From positions 1 to 64,000 of the forward strand of contig JAJEPU010000009.1 in assembly GCA_020686985.1 (NCBI GenBank): DNA of 64,000 nt. The letters are read 5' to 3'. Below the pieces are notes generated by a model that was not told the origin of the DNA, ran no database searches, and was given only the letters and a program-made list of their open reading frames with translations. The stretch is from Brotaphodocola catenula (GTDB taxonomy: Bacteria > Bacillota > Clostridia > Lachnospirales > Lachnospiraceae). Position 1 is the first letter of the stretch. Every line of letters starts with the position of its first letter. Positions 18,884-28,164 of the stretch are shown here, one piece after another. Both the position numbers and the translations under genes were made by a program.

Positions 18884-18982
18884 ATAGATTCCTCCTTAAA
18901 TTTTCACTCTAATACCATTAGTTTAATATAGGCAGTATACAAACCTTGGCTTGCATACTACCTATTCCTCTAAATACTTCTA

Positions 18983-21900
18983 TTAGTCTGCAAGTTCCGG
19001 AAATACGTCCATCAATTTATCTTTGAGTTTTCCTTCTTTTGCATATTTTAACGTATCACATAATTTTATGTTATGTTTTTTAATTTCTATTTCGTCACCA
19101 AATCCCAATATATAAGACAAACAAATCCGATATATGATTTCTGTTGGTGCACAGCCGAATACCTGCTTAGAAAAAATGTGGTTTAATCTTTCAGCACGAT
19201 CGGGATAAAGCTGTTGCATACGTTCACTTTGATATAAGCGAGTCACAATCTCTGTGATATACATTCCGGATTTCATATATAAATCCGCAAATGTTTTATC
19301 AGGATCATCAAAACATCCCGGATTCTCCTGTTCCAATCGATCTACCATATCCTTTACCACCCATTTCGGAGTAAAGATCTGATTGGTTTTCTGCGGTGGT
19401 ATATAATCAAAAATATCTTCCAGATTTTTCTCATCAAAGTAATCGGCAAGTTGATGCTTCTTGTTCAAAAACTCTTTTACTGAATCATCAAACACAACCG
19501 GGTCAAACAGATGTCCTTTAAAGAATTCTTCTTTTCCTGTTTCCGGATTTGGATAATTCCCTCCATCACGCAAAAATCGGAAATCCGCCAGAGAAATACT
19601 GGTTACTTCTTTAAATACCTCATCTGGAACAATCTGATCAAAATTCGCTAACGTTGTATTTTCATCACCGTATGCCATCAAGAAAGAAGGAATTGTTCTG
19701 GAAAATCCACGCAAATGATCCTTAATTCCATCTTCGATTGTGCGTTTTTTCTCCTCCCGCTTTTCCGTCTCCACTGCATTTACAACCGTTTCTTTCGCAG
19801 TTTGAACAAAGCTCTCAACGGAATCTGTAATTGTTTGTTTTAGTGTCTCAACAGCTTGCTGTTTCTTTTCTGCTATTTCCTGATTAATTTGTTGACGTTC
19901 TTCATAAGTCTCTGCGGACTCTACACGAGCTTGGCGCTCTGCTTCCAGAATATTCTGTTGTATTTTAAAATCCCCATAGGCTTTATGTACAACTGTATCT
20001 GTTTCTGTATTTATTTTTTTCTCAAGTTGTTTCTGAGATGACTTTGAGAGATCTTTTCCATATTGCTCTTTTGCTTTGTCCAACACAGGATTCGTAATGT
20101 TTTGCCGGAAAGTATCCTTTAATCGATCAAGAATTTCATCTTCATCTTTTTTACTTGCAGTTTCTCTCAACACTACATTGTCGAAAATATTCTCTACTTC
20201 TTCTGTCACATCATCCACACCAAATATTTTATCTCCAAATATTTCCGCAGTCTGACCAATCACATAATCCTTATCCAACTGAATATTTCCATCTTCATCC
20301 ATCGTTGCATGATCCACAACACTCGAATCAACACCAAATGGAGTTTTGGGTTCTTTTACAGCTTCCATATTCTGAAGAATATCAATAACAGCTTGTGGTG
20401 CATGAAAAATGTTCGTAATATTCTGGAAAAGGAAATCCGACATGAATCCTCTTCGTACTACTTCCTGTGACTTTAACTTACGCGGAATAGAAAGTACCTT
20501 TTCCGCATCCAGCTCTACCATTTCTCCATTTTCATCTTCACCGATAACCGGGAAGAAATTCAACAATTCACGAACATGCTCTTTTCTGGTATCAGAATCG
20601 CCTTTACCACCTGCGGTATCCTCTGCTAAATCATTTGCAATCTCTTCATAGATAATAAGAGTTCTAGCCGGGTCAAAGTCAAAGATATAAGCATTTTCTT
20701 TTCGGTAATGTTCACTACCATTTGAGAATAAACATGGATTTTGAGCACGAAACGCCGCCTGCATATAGAGTGCCGGACTCTTCATTGAAGACAACATCAA
20801 AACAGCAGTCCATTCTGGAATGGTTACTCCCGTAGTCAACTGTCCAACAGAAAGTGTAATCGTTTTATCGAATTTTTTAATGGCAGTCCGCACCTTATCA
20901 TACGCCTTTGCAGTCTGCTCATCTTCTGAAAGTTTTCCATCTCCCGCTGCCAAAACAATTTCATAATTTTCAAATACTGGATGTGTCTGAAGTTTCTTTG
21001 CAAGAGCTTTTGCACTATCCACACGATTCAAAAGCCATAATGTATGCTTTAATTCTTTGCGGAGTTCTGGCGTAGAAAATGGGAATTTTTCATTTTTGGT
21101 CATTGCATTCAGAAAATCGTCAACTGCTGACTCATGAATAAATTTTCCAGTCGCATTTGTTGCAAAAAACTCATTAAGATCAAATGCATATTCCTCTGTC
21201 TCACCATTGATTTCAATTCCCTGAGACAGCTGATTTTTTACAATTTCAGACATCTGATATGTCAACATATTCAACTGAGGTAAATTTCCATATGGATTTT
21301 CTTCACCAATTTTTTCTTCATATTGACGTTTTGCTCTCTGCTCATCCGCATACGTCCAGTTAAAAATTGCTTGCTCCGGGAATTTATCATTTGCCAATGC
21401 TTTAAATGGCGTTCCTGATAAATGAAGTGTATACTTTCTTTTTATTCTATCGAAAGCAACATCCGTCTTGTATGTATCAACGCCTTCATGCGCCTCATCA
21501 ATAACAAGAATATCCCAATCTACATAAGCAATTTCTTTTAACTTCTTGTACTCTCCACCAAAATAAAGAGAACCTTTTAAATCCTGAAGAGAAACGAATT
21601 CAATGCAACCACAGAATTCATCTACTGCAACATGTGCCCCATAAGATCTATACTTTTCCCGTGAGATCACATAGGTACGTCCCTGAATTCCATCTACATT
21701 GCTGACAAAATGATATCCAGACTGAATTCCTAGAAACTTTTCATAATCTTCATACCACGAATTTGCAATCGCTGGACGATTTGTAACAATAAGAATGTTT
21801 ACCGCATTCAGACGTTTGCAAAGATCATATGTGGCAAGGGTTTTTCCGAAACGTGGCTTCGCATTCCATAAAAACTGTCCGTTTTCATGCTCACTAAAAT

Positions 21901-22327
21901 AATGCAAAGCCTTATCTACTGCGCAATTCTGTTCATCGCGTAATACATAGGGAGCAACATCACGAACAGCTGTAATTTCTCCGCGATTTTCACGAAAATC
22001 ACGATACATCTCTTTTGATCGCGGAGATGTAATATGAAACCATTCTGTTTTTGGTTTCTGTTCTACACCATTTTTTCGCATATATGCATGCAAATCTTTA
22101 TCACTGAAAACGTCGCCTGAACCATCATCATAGACGGCATTTCCTTTCCATTCAAGATTGTATTTCACATCTGCGGTATGTGTCTGCTGTTTTATTCGCT
22201 TCTCAATATCCTGTTCTGTATAGCCAATCTTGATCCACCCATTATGACTAGCAATTTCCGGAATCGTATAGGCATAAATCATCGGAACAACCTTTTGAGC
22301 GGTATTGATGTTGATTTTTGGAACCAT
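18983..22327 (-). CDS. GIY-YIG nuclease-SF2 helicase-methyltransferase half (restriction subunit)
   Basis: 1,114-aa restriction protein, domains in order. Residues 14-110 form a T5orf172/GIY-YIG-like nuclease: YAYT at 18-21, IKIGYT at 32-37, Arg44 and late Glu95 (KTEWFHI). Residues 130-560 form a superfamily-2 motor with Walker A NAKPRFGKTL at 155-164 and DEAH at 277-280. Its distal motifs are LTTGVTIPEW and YMQAAFRAQNP. A charged, helical coupler region of about 200 residues follows. Residues about 985-1114 resemble the N-terminal part of a gamma-class adenine methyltransferase: FTPKWVVKDMVD, then ADLYMKSGMYITEIV in the motif I position. The protein stops before any NPPY motif. That motif sits in a separate upstream gene of the same operon. 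The order nuclease-helicase-coupler-methylase is that of Type ISP enzymes such as LlaGI, with GIY-YIG replacing Mrr and the chain cut before motif IV. Start overlaps the previous stop (TAATG). Confidence 0.8.
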   Translation of the reverse strand: MVPKININTAQKVVPMIYAYTIPEIASHNGWIKIGYTEQDIEKRIKQQTHTADVKYNLEWKGNAVYDDGSGDVFSDKDLHAYMRKNGVEQKPKTEWFHITSPRSKEMYRDFRENRGEITAVRDVAPYVLRDEQNCAVDKALHYFSEHENGQFLWNAKPRFGKTLATYDLCKRLNAVNILIVTNRPAIANSWYEDYEKFLGIQSGYHFVSNVDGIQGRTYVISREKYRSYGAHVAVDEFCGCIEFVSLQDLKGSLYFGGEYKKLKEIAYVDWDILVIDEAHEGVDTYKTDVAFDRIKRKYTLHLSGTPFKALANDKFPEQAIFNWTYADEQRAKRQYEEKIGEENPYGNLPQLNMLTYQMSEIVKNQLSQGIEINGETEEYAFDLNEFFATNATGKFIHESAVDDFLNAMTKNEKFPFSTPELRKELKHTLWLLNRVDSAKALAKKLQTHPVFENYEIVLAAGDGKLSEDEQTAKAYDKVRTAIKKFDKTITLSVGQLTTGVTIPEWTAVLMLSSMKSPALYMQAAFRAQNPCLFSNGSEHYRKENAYIFDFDPARTLIIYEEIANDLAEDTAGGKGDSDTRKEHVRELLNFFPVIGEDENGEMVELDAEKVLSIPRKLKSQEVVRRGFMSDFLFQNITNIFHAPQAVIDILQNMEAVKEPKTPFGVDSSVVDHATMDEDGNIQLDKDYVIGQTAEIFGDKIFGVDDVTEEVENIFDNVVLRETASKKDEDEILDRLKDTFRQNITNPVLDKAKEQYGKDLSKSSQKQLEKKINTETDTVVHKAYGDFKIQQNILEAERQARVESAETYEERQQINQEIAEKKQQAVETLKQTITDSVESFVQTAKETVVNAVETEKREEKKRTIEDGIKDHLRGFSRTIPSFLMAYGDENTTLANFDQIVPDEVFKEVTSISLADFRFLRDGGNYPNPETGKEEFFKGHLFDPVVFDDSVKEFLNKKHQLADYFDEKNLEDIFDYIPPQKTNQIFTPKWVVKDMVDRLEQENPGCFDDPDKTFADLYMKSGMYITEIVTRLYQSERMQQLYPDRAERLNHIFSKQVFGCAPTEIIYRICLSYILGFGDEIEIKKHNIKLCDTLKYAKEGKLKDKLMDVFPELAD

Positions 22328-22971
22328 TACCGCATCGCCTCCTTTTCCTTCTCACTACGTAAATCTGTAAGTCTTTTCCCCTTATATGCAAACCAGTGCG
22401 GTCCTTGTACAGGCTTTGATACCCCACTGAGTACTTTCACAAGTGTTGACATAGAATATTTCTGTCCACAATAAAAAACATGTCCATCATCAGCAACTTT
22501 CACTTTAACAGACGGATTTTTAACATACGTCAATTCTTCACCTTCTGAAATACCAACCATAGAAAATTTAAATCGTTTCGCTTTTCCAGTAGGTATCTTT
22601 TCAATCTCTGTACTAGATTTTTCAACAATTCCTGACGTAGCATCATCAAAAATCTTTTCTTTATCTTCAGATTTTGGATAAACAACCTTCCCTTCAAATG
22701 ATGAGAGCAACTGAACAACAATATTCACATCAACAGCAAATAACTCTGTACCAACCACATTACTTTTATTAAAAATTGTGTCTAAAAGATTTTCCTTTTC
22801 ATCATAGTCTTCGACTTCAATAGCAAAACGACGTTTTAAGCCTGTAACATTCGCATATCCATTATGTTCCAACGTATACATTCTTGACTCAAAATTATTC
22901 GTTCCTGTTTTCCCTATCTTTACAAGCCCATTTACTATTGTTGTCATCACATAAAGGATTCCTCTAGCCAT
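22327..22971 (-). CDS. GIY-YIG nuclease with C-terminal RAMA domain
   Basis: A 214-aa protein. Residues 3-90 look like a GIY-YIG nuclease of the T5orf172 type: ILYVMTT, LVKIGKTG, Arg29 in ESRM, and Glu in GTELFAVD. Residues about 130-205 match the RAMA domain pattern: GISEGEELTYVKNPSVKVKV, then HVFYCGQKYSMSTLVKVLSG, with VQGPHWFAYKGKRLTDLR at the end. RAMA is a predicted binder of modified bases or partner methylases in restriction systems. Both ends are coupled by TAATG one-base overlaps to the methyltransferase piece upstream and the helicase downstream, so it belongs to the same complex or pathway. It could be a second nuclease or a modification-sensing guard; neither is shown. Confidence 0.75.
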   Translation of the reverse strand: MARGILYVMTTIVNGLVKIGKTGTNNFESRMYTLEHNGYANVTGLKRRFAIEVEDYDEKENLLDTIFNKSNVVGTELFAVDVNIVVQLLSSFEGKVVYPKSEDKEKIFDDATSGIVEKSSTEIEKIPTGKAKRFKFSMVGISEGEELTYVKNPSVKVKVADDGHVFYCGQKYSMSTLVKVLSGVSKPVQGPHWFAYKGKRLTDLRSEKEKEAMR

Positions 22972-24032
22972 TACGACATCTCCTTTACGTTTTCCTCGAT
23001 AAAAGTAATTTCTTCATTGCTAAAATTATATTTATGATAAAGTTGAAGATCTATTTCATGAATAGACTTCGACCAATCTATATCAGATAATGCAGAAAAA
23101 TCTTGGAGTGGGACATATTTCCATTTGTCTGGCGTTAAATCTTGTGTCGTCTTTAAAACCCCAAGCATTGCTCTACTCACTTTACATTTAATATATTTCA
23201 AACAGTTTTCTGCTTCTTCAATGCTATTAAATATGCCAATACTTAAAAAAGTTTCTGTGGATCCTGTTTTAGGTTCTGCAATAAGTGGCTGTGAAATAAC
23301 TTCTCCAAAACTCCCCGATCCATTAGCCTTTGGAAGAAAAATTTTAAATTTATCATAATTGACAACATCATTAATATACTTTCTTTTTATGTATCTATAA
23401 CTCCTTACATTCCCCGTTCTTCCAAGTATTCTAGCGTATTCATCACCATCTTTAGGCTCTTCTGAAAAAAACACTTGTGGTAAACGATCAAAAATGTTTG
23501 TCGACATATCATATGCATGTCCTTTACTAAGTTGTTCGATTGCATTCGGATAATCCTCATGTAACTTTGTAGTTAGCCTATATGCTGTTCGAGTAATAAC
23601 AATTTCACTTAAACTTATAAATGAATCTGCATTTTTTATTTTTTTCAATATACCATTCAGCACAGAATATTTTGTAAATACTTGAATTGCTCCAAAATTT
23701 TTTAAGTCATTATGATAGGTAATCGCAACACCTCCTTTAATATCAGTATTTGCAAATACTTTTGAGGCATCTTCTTCATAATGCATGACTTTAAAATATG
23801 GATCATTTAACATTTTTTCATTCCATGCTTTAGGTGTAGAACCCGCATTAAATAAAAATCTCGCTGGATGAATCAACTCAACACCAACAGCAACTTCTGC
23901 AACTGCATCCATAAATTTATTATATACTGGCGCTGCATAAGTTTTATTACCATCCGATGAAAATTCTTCTTGATAAGGCGGGTTCCCTATTGCAAAATCA
24001 AACAACTTCTTTTCCATTCTCTCACATCCCAT
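22971..24032 (-). CDS. Adenine methyltransferase C-half with NPPY and target-recognition region
   Basis: A 353-aa protein that begins almost directly with motif IV: FDFAIGNPPYQEEF, NPPY at residues 17-20. There is no room for the SAM-binding motif I. The rest looks like the Eco57I/TaqI-type tail of a gamma-class N6-adenine methylase: PARFLFNAGSTPKAWNEKML is motif VI-like, followed by a variable region suited to DNA recognition. It must pair with a SAM-binding partner. Candidates are the 311-aa gene upstream, which overlaps it by 11 bases, or the C-terminal 130 residues of the helicase subunit. An internal ATG (MEKKLFDF) five codons in is an alternative start. Confidence 0.78.
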   Translation of the reverse strand: MGCERMEKKLFDFAIGNPPYQEEFSSDGNKTYAAPVYNKFMDAVAEVAVGVELIHPARFLFNAGSTPKAWNEKMLNDPYFKVMHYEEDASKVFANTDIKGGVAITYHNDLKNFGAIQVFTKYSVLNGILKKIKNADSFISLSEIVITRTAYRLTTKLHEDYPNAIEQLSKGHAYDMSTNIFDRLPQVFFSEEPKDGDEYARILGRTGNVRSYRYIKRKYINDVVNYDKFKIFLPKANGSGSFGEVISQPLIAEPKTGSTETFLSIGIFNSIEEAENCLKYIKCKVSRAMLGVLKTTQDLTPDKWKYVPLQDFSALSDIDWSKSIHEIDLQLYHKYNFSNEEITFIEENVKEMS

Positions 24033-24957
24033 TTTTTAAATTTTTATATACAATAGTTTCATTAGAACGCCAGTTTCTAATTTTACACGGAAGAGCAACA
24101 TCCTCCTGCTTAGGCTCTTCAAACATATCAAAAATTGACATCTGGTGATATTCCTCATGTGGTTTTCCTAGCGGAACTGTATCTTTCAAACCATCCATTT
24201 GCCAGACATTCCACGCAATAACATTAGCAAAGCGTTTCAAGGTATTTTCGTCTGGTTCTTTTTTCATCCGTTCTCGAAAATATTCTGAAAATGTCATAAT
24301 CATATTGATCCTTGCAATCAAAAGATTATCTCCTTGATATTCATATCCATAACAGCTCTGAAAGGCTCGCAAAGTCCATGTTAACCACTCATCATCATGG
24401 ACAGCATTTTCATTTACGACTCGTAATTTTCTATCTAAAATACCAATCCGACGAGCAAGTGGTAAAATCATTTCACCCGTAGTAACATCGTATCTGGATA
24501 CCAAATACGGTGCTTCTCCACAAGTAATTTCCAATCGTCTTGAATCAACATAGGACTTCCAAGTGTTTTTTTCATCAAACGGAATCTTTTCCTGATTTAC
24601 AATCCAAGTATGTTCTTCTTCATTTTCAATATTAAATATATCTTTTTTCCCAAACCATTGCTCTTCAACATAATTATTCATTTTGTTACACAGCCAAACA
24701 GGAGTAAACACTTCTGCCTTTTTGCGAGTTCGTGCCTGTTGCTCATCTATATTTTTCTCTGTTCTGGATTGCAAATCAATCGAATAAAGACCTTTTACCG
24801 CCATAATATCGATATGATCTTTATCCTGAAATCCATCTCCCCTTTCAGAATAGGCATCTGTTGCCCAAATAATGTTTTTCTTGGTTGTTTTATCCTGTAA
24901 AAGAATTTCTAGTGTTGTTTTTACCGGATAAGCATTTATATCTATTAAATTATCCAT
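24022..24957 (-). CDS. Restriction-system methyltransferase N-half ('subunit M')
   Basis: A 311-aa first gene of the operon. It carries motif X-like AEVFTPVWLCNKMNN (81-95) and a motif I-like LEITCGEAPYLVSRYD (142-157) with a following TTGE. This is the pattern of proteins annotated as restriction endonuclease subunit M in gut Firmicutes and Bacteroidetes. It has no NPPY motif; that is in the next gene. The end overlaps the next start by 11 bases. GAGG lies six bases before the ATG, and a good promoter lies 50-80 bases upstream. I infer that it supplies S-adenosylmethionine binding for a two-chain adenine methylase protecting host DNA from the helicase-nuclease. Confidence 0.75.
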   Translation of the reverse strand: MDNLIDINAYPVKTTLEILLQDKTTKKNIIWATDAYSERGDGFQDKDHIDIMAVKGLYSIDLQSRTEKNIDEQQARTRKKAEVFTPVWLCNKMNNYVEEQWFGKKDIFNIENEEEHTWIVNQEKIPFDEKNTWKSYVDSRRLEITCGEAPYLVSRYDVTTGEMILPLARRIGILDRKLRVVNENAVHDDEWLTWTLRAFQSCYGYEYQGDNLLIARINMIMTFSEYFRERMKKEPDENTLKRFANVIAWNVWQMDGLKDTVPLGKPHEEYHQMSIFDMFEEPKQEDVALPCKIRNWRSNETIVYKNLKNGM

Positions 24958-25007
24958 TGATACCTCTATCAGATCTTATAATAAAACTCATTCGCCATTT
25001 CACATAT

Positions 25008-25036
25008 ATTATACATGATGGGTCACATATCCTCAA
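25008..25036 (-). promoter_or_regulatory. Promoter of the restriction operon
   Basis: Minus strand: TTGAGG (25031-25036), a 17-base spacer, then consensus TATAAT (25008-25013). It is placed between the end of recD2 and the first methyltransferase gene, so the operon is independent of recD2 transcription. Confidence 0.75.
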
Positions 25037-25064
25037 CTCAATGCCTCAGAAAAAAAGTACATAT

Positions 25065-27341
25065 TTAAAAGTTCCAGTTTTCCTCAAACTCTCCAAACGG
25101 AAACTCCCCCATTGGAAACGTATTCTCCCCACTCTCCCGCAACCGCATCTTCAAATGCGTATTGCGTTTTGTGACGGTCACATTTCGCACTGCGTATGCC
25201 AGCGCCTTCTTTGTGCCGACAATCACGAGCACCTTCTTCGCGCGGGTAATTCCGGTGTAGATCAGATTGCGCTGGAGCATCACAAAATGGCTCATCAGCA
25301 CCGGCATGACCACAATCGGATATTCCGAGCCCTGCGCCTTATGGATTGTCGTCGCGTAGGCATGCACGATCTCATCCAGTTCCGTCGATTCATACGAGAC
25401 TATCCGTCCATCAAAATCCACACTGAGCACTCGATTCTGCATATCCACGGACACAACGAGCCCAATATCCCCGTTGAAGACTTCTTTCTCATAATTGTTG
25501 CGGATCTGCATCACCTTGTCATTAATGCGGTAGGCATATCCGCTTCGGAAAAGTTGGTCTCCCTGCGGATTTAAGGCTTCCTGAAGCATCAGATTTAATT
25601 TTCCTGCGCCGACAACACCACGTTGCATCGGCGTGAGCACCTGAATCTGCGACGGCGCAACCGCATAATATCTTGGCAGTTTTGTCTTGACGAGCTTCAC
25701 GATCTCTTCCGCTGCCTCCTCCGGCTCTTCCTTCGATGTGAAGAAGAAATCCGTGTCCGCTCCATTTGAGATGTCAGGCATCTGTCCCTGATTGATCCGG
25801 TGCGCATTCGTGATGATTCGACTGCTGAGTGCCTGCCGGAAAATCCTCGTCAGACGAATCACCGGAACGGTCCCGGAATCCATGATGTCACGCAGGACAT
25901 TTCCCGCTCCGACAGACGGAAGCTGGTCAATATCTCCGACGAGAATCAAACGCATTCCAAGCGGAATCGCTTTAAGCAGTGAGTTCATCAGCACAATGTC
26001 GATCATCGAGCATTCATCGACAATCAGCACATCGCCCTCAAGCGGATTCTCCTCGTTTTTCTGGTAACCTTCCGGCGGTTTGCACTCCAAAAGTCGGTGA
26101 ATCGTCTTCGCCTCAAGTCCTGTCGCCTCGGTCATTCGCTTTGCCGCCCGCCCCGTCGGCGCTGCAAGCAGAATCTTTAATCCAAACGACTGAAATGCCG
26201 TGATGATTCCCTGCGTTGTCGTCGTCTTTCCGGTTCCCGGTCCACCCGTGAGCACCATGACTTTTGAGATAGCCGACTGGCGAATCGCCTCGGTCTGCAC
26301 CTCATCGTACTCCATATGGACGCGCTCCTGAATCTTTTTGACATCGACGGAAAGATCTTGGTTTCCTGTCTTCTGCCTTGCCTGCATCAAAGATGTCCAA
26401 AGACGATCCTGAGCCGGTGTCTGAGTCAACCGCCGAAGTCTTGATGCGACACCCGTCTCCGCATAATAAAATGGTGGAAGATAGATGGAATCCCCCTCTT
26501 CCTCTCTCCACGCTTCACAGATCAAATCCTTATTCTCCCGCATCTTCTCAATCGCCCCGGCAATGCACATCTCATCTGCTTCGAGAAGCTCCACTGCCTT
26601 CTTGATCAACTGTTCCCGTTCCGCATAGACATGCCCTTCATCTGCGAGTGCGCTGAGTGTATACATGATTCCGCTCCGGATTCGCGCAAAATCATCTTTT
26701 TCGAATCCCAGTTTCTGTGCAATCCCATCTGCGGTCCGAAAACCGATTCCCCAGATGTCATCCGCAAGGCGAAACGGATTTTCCTTCACGATCTGGATGC
26801 TCTCATTGCCGTACTGACGATAGATTTTCCCCGCAAATGCCGTGCTGACCCCGTGATCCTGAAGAAACAGCATGATATTCTTGATCTCCTTCTGCTTCTC
26901 CCAGCTCTCATGAATCATCTGGATTCGCTTCTTGCCGATCCCCTCCACTTCCAGCAGGCGCTTTTCATCGCTCTCAATCACCTCGATCGTCTCTGTCCCG
27001 AACTTCTGCACAATCCTCTTTGCAAACTTGGGGCCGACTCCCTTGATCAGACCAGAACCGAGATATTTCTCAATCCCGAAAACGGTCGCCGGCATCGTCT
27101 CCTCCCAGCTCTCCGCCAGAAACTGTCGCCCGTACTTGCTGTCAATCTTCCAGTTTCCGTCGACTAAAAGAACCGAGCCGACGTTGACATCGAGAAGATT
27201 TCCGACGACAGTCACAAGATCGTTATAATTCTTGACCGCGCACTTTAAGACGGTATAACCGTTTTCCGGATTCTGATAGGTAATCCTCTCCACGACACCA
27301 CGAATCCGCATCGTTCTTGATCTCTCTCCATTCTCTCCCAT
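25065..27341 (-). CDS. recD2: RecD2-type ATP-dependent DNA helicase
   Basis: A 5'-3' superfamily-1B helicase in DNA repair, cytoplasmic. The N-terminal half has an OB-like segment and helix-hairpin-helix repeats (GVGPKFAKRIV, EGIGKKRIQMI, GIGFRTADGIAQ). The motor starts at Walker A LTGGPGTGKTTT near residue 370, with DECSM as motif II, QLPSVGAGNVLRD as motif III and YATTIHKAQGSEYP near the C-terminus. Stand-alone RecD2 without RecBC is usual in Firmicutes; about 758 aa is normal. The start at 27341 has GAGGGG eight bases upstream, and MRIRGVV twelve codons or so later is an alternative. It borders the defence island on its right and is a core gene. Confidence 0.93.
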   Translation of the reverse strand: MGENGERSRTMRIRGVVERITYQNPENGYTVLKCAVKNYNDLVTVVGNLLDVNVGSVLLVDGNWKIDSKYGRQFLAESWEETMPATVFGIEKYLGSGLIKGVGPKFAKRIVQKFGTETIEVIESDEKRLLEVEGIGKKRIQMIHESWEKQKEIKNIMLFLQDHGVSTAFAGKIYRQYGNESIQIVKENPFRLADDIWGIGFRTADGIAQKLGFEKDDFARIRSGIMYTLSALADEGHVYAEREQLIKKAVELLEADEMCIAGAIEKMRENKDLICEAWREEEGDSIYLPPFYYAETGVASRLRRLTQTPAQDRLWTSLMQARQKTGNQDLSVDVKKIQERVHMEYDEVQTEAIRQSAISKVMVLTGGPGTGKTTTTQGIITAFQSFGLKILLAAPTGRAAKRMTEATGLEAKTIHRLLECKPPEGYQKNEENPLEGDVLIVDECSMIDIVLMNSLLKAIPLGMRLILVGDIDQLPSVGAGNVLRDIMDSGTVPVIRLTRIFRQALSSRIITNAHRINQGQMPDISNGADTDFFFTSKEEPEEAAEEIVKLVKTKLPRYYAVAPSQIQVLTPMQRGVVGAGKLNLMLQEALNPQGDQLFRSGYAYRINDKVMQIRNNYEKEVFNGDIGLVVSVDMQNRVLSVDFDGRIVSYESTELDEIVHAYATTIHKAQGSEYPIVVMPVLMSHFVMLQRNLIYTGITRAKKVLVIVGTKKALAYAVRNVTVTKRNTHLKMRLRESGENTFPMGEFPFGEFEENWNF

Positions 27342-27397
27342 AAGCAAAACCCCTCATTTATCTGCCATTTACTTGCAGTTTACTTGCAATTTCCTGT

Positions 27398-27424
27398 CAT
27401 ACAAAAAGAATATGCCCTGGCACA
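27398..27424 (+). repeat. Repeat copy 2: palindrome next to a terminator
   Basis: CATAC, AAAAAGAATATGCCCTGGCA and CA, matching 9251-9276 except for an extra C and two transitions. It stands just before the efp terminator, as copy 1 stands just before the hydA terminator. Confidence 0.6.
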
Positions 27425-27431
27425 TCCATAC

Positions 27432-27477
27432 AAAAAAACCCTTCGGAAAACAGCCTGTCTCCCAAAGGGTCTTTTTT
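27432..27477 (-). terminator. efp terminator
   Basis: On the minus strand GACCCTTTGGGA pairs with the TTCCGAAGGGT arm and is followed by an uninterrupted run of seven T. It begins about 20 bases beyond the efp stop. The plus strand also ends in TCTTTTTT, so termination may be bidirectional. Confidence 0.85.
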
Positions 27478-27495
27478 CATAAAATCAAGTTTTTA

Positions 27496-28053
27496 TTAAA
27501 CTCTGGACAGATACTCACCAGTACGGGTATCGATCTTGATCTTGTCGCCGTTGTCTACGAACAGCGGTACATATACGGTAGCACCAGTCTCTACGGTAGC
27601 CGGCTTGGTTGCACCCTGTGCGGTATCACCCTTGAAGCCCGGCTCGGTGTTGGTGATCTCCAGCTCTACGAACAGCGGAGGCTCAACAGAGAATACCTTG
27701 CCGTTGTAAGAGCAGATCTTAACGGTCTCGTTCTCTTTCACGAACTTCAGAGCATCGCCGATTACGTCCTTAGCCAGAGCCATCTGCTCATAGTTCTCCA
27801 TGTTCATGAAGTTGTACAGATCGCCATCCTCGTACAGATACTGCATATCTACACGGTCAATTCTTGCAGCCGGGAACTTCTCGGTCGGACGGAAAGTTCT
27901 CTCTACAACTGCTCCGGTCATAACGTTCTTAATTTTGGTTCTTACAAATGCAGCGCCCTTACCCGGTTTTACATGCTGGAACTCTACGATCTGATAAACA
28001 GCTCCATCCATATCCAGGGTAATTCCGTTTCTAAAATCACCTGCTGAAATCAT
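27496..28053 (-). CDS. efp: Translation elongation factor P
   Basis: EF-P enters the ribosomal E site and relieves stalling at polyproline. The 185-aa protein has the three-domain EF-P layout. The tip loop [11 protein letters not shown] carries the modifiable lysine near residue 32, and the C-terminal signature region [19 protein letters not shown] is intact. AAGGAGG sits eight to nine bases before the ATG and a strong terminator follows. It lies next to yqeG, as often in clostridia. Confidence 0.97.
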   Translation of the reverse strand: MISAGDFRNGITLDMDGAVYQIVEFQHVKPGKGAAFVRTKIKNVMTGAVVERTFRPTEKFPAARIDRVDMQYLYEDGDLYNFMNMENYEQMALAKDVIGDALKFVKENETVKICSYNGKVFSVEPPLFVELEITNTEPGFKGDTAQGATKPATVETGATVYVPLFVDNGDKIKIDTRTGEYLSRV

Positions 28054-28164
28054 GTGATATTCCTCCTTGAATTTGCGTACTCGCTCATAATCTATCTTAT
28101 TTTATAATAAACATCCTGTTTTTTCAACTGTTTTTTTTCGCGCATCCCCGATTTTCCCTGTCAA

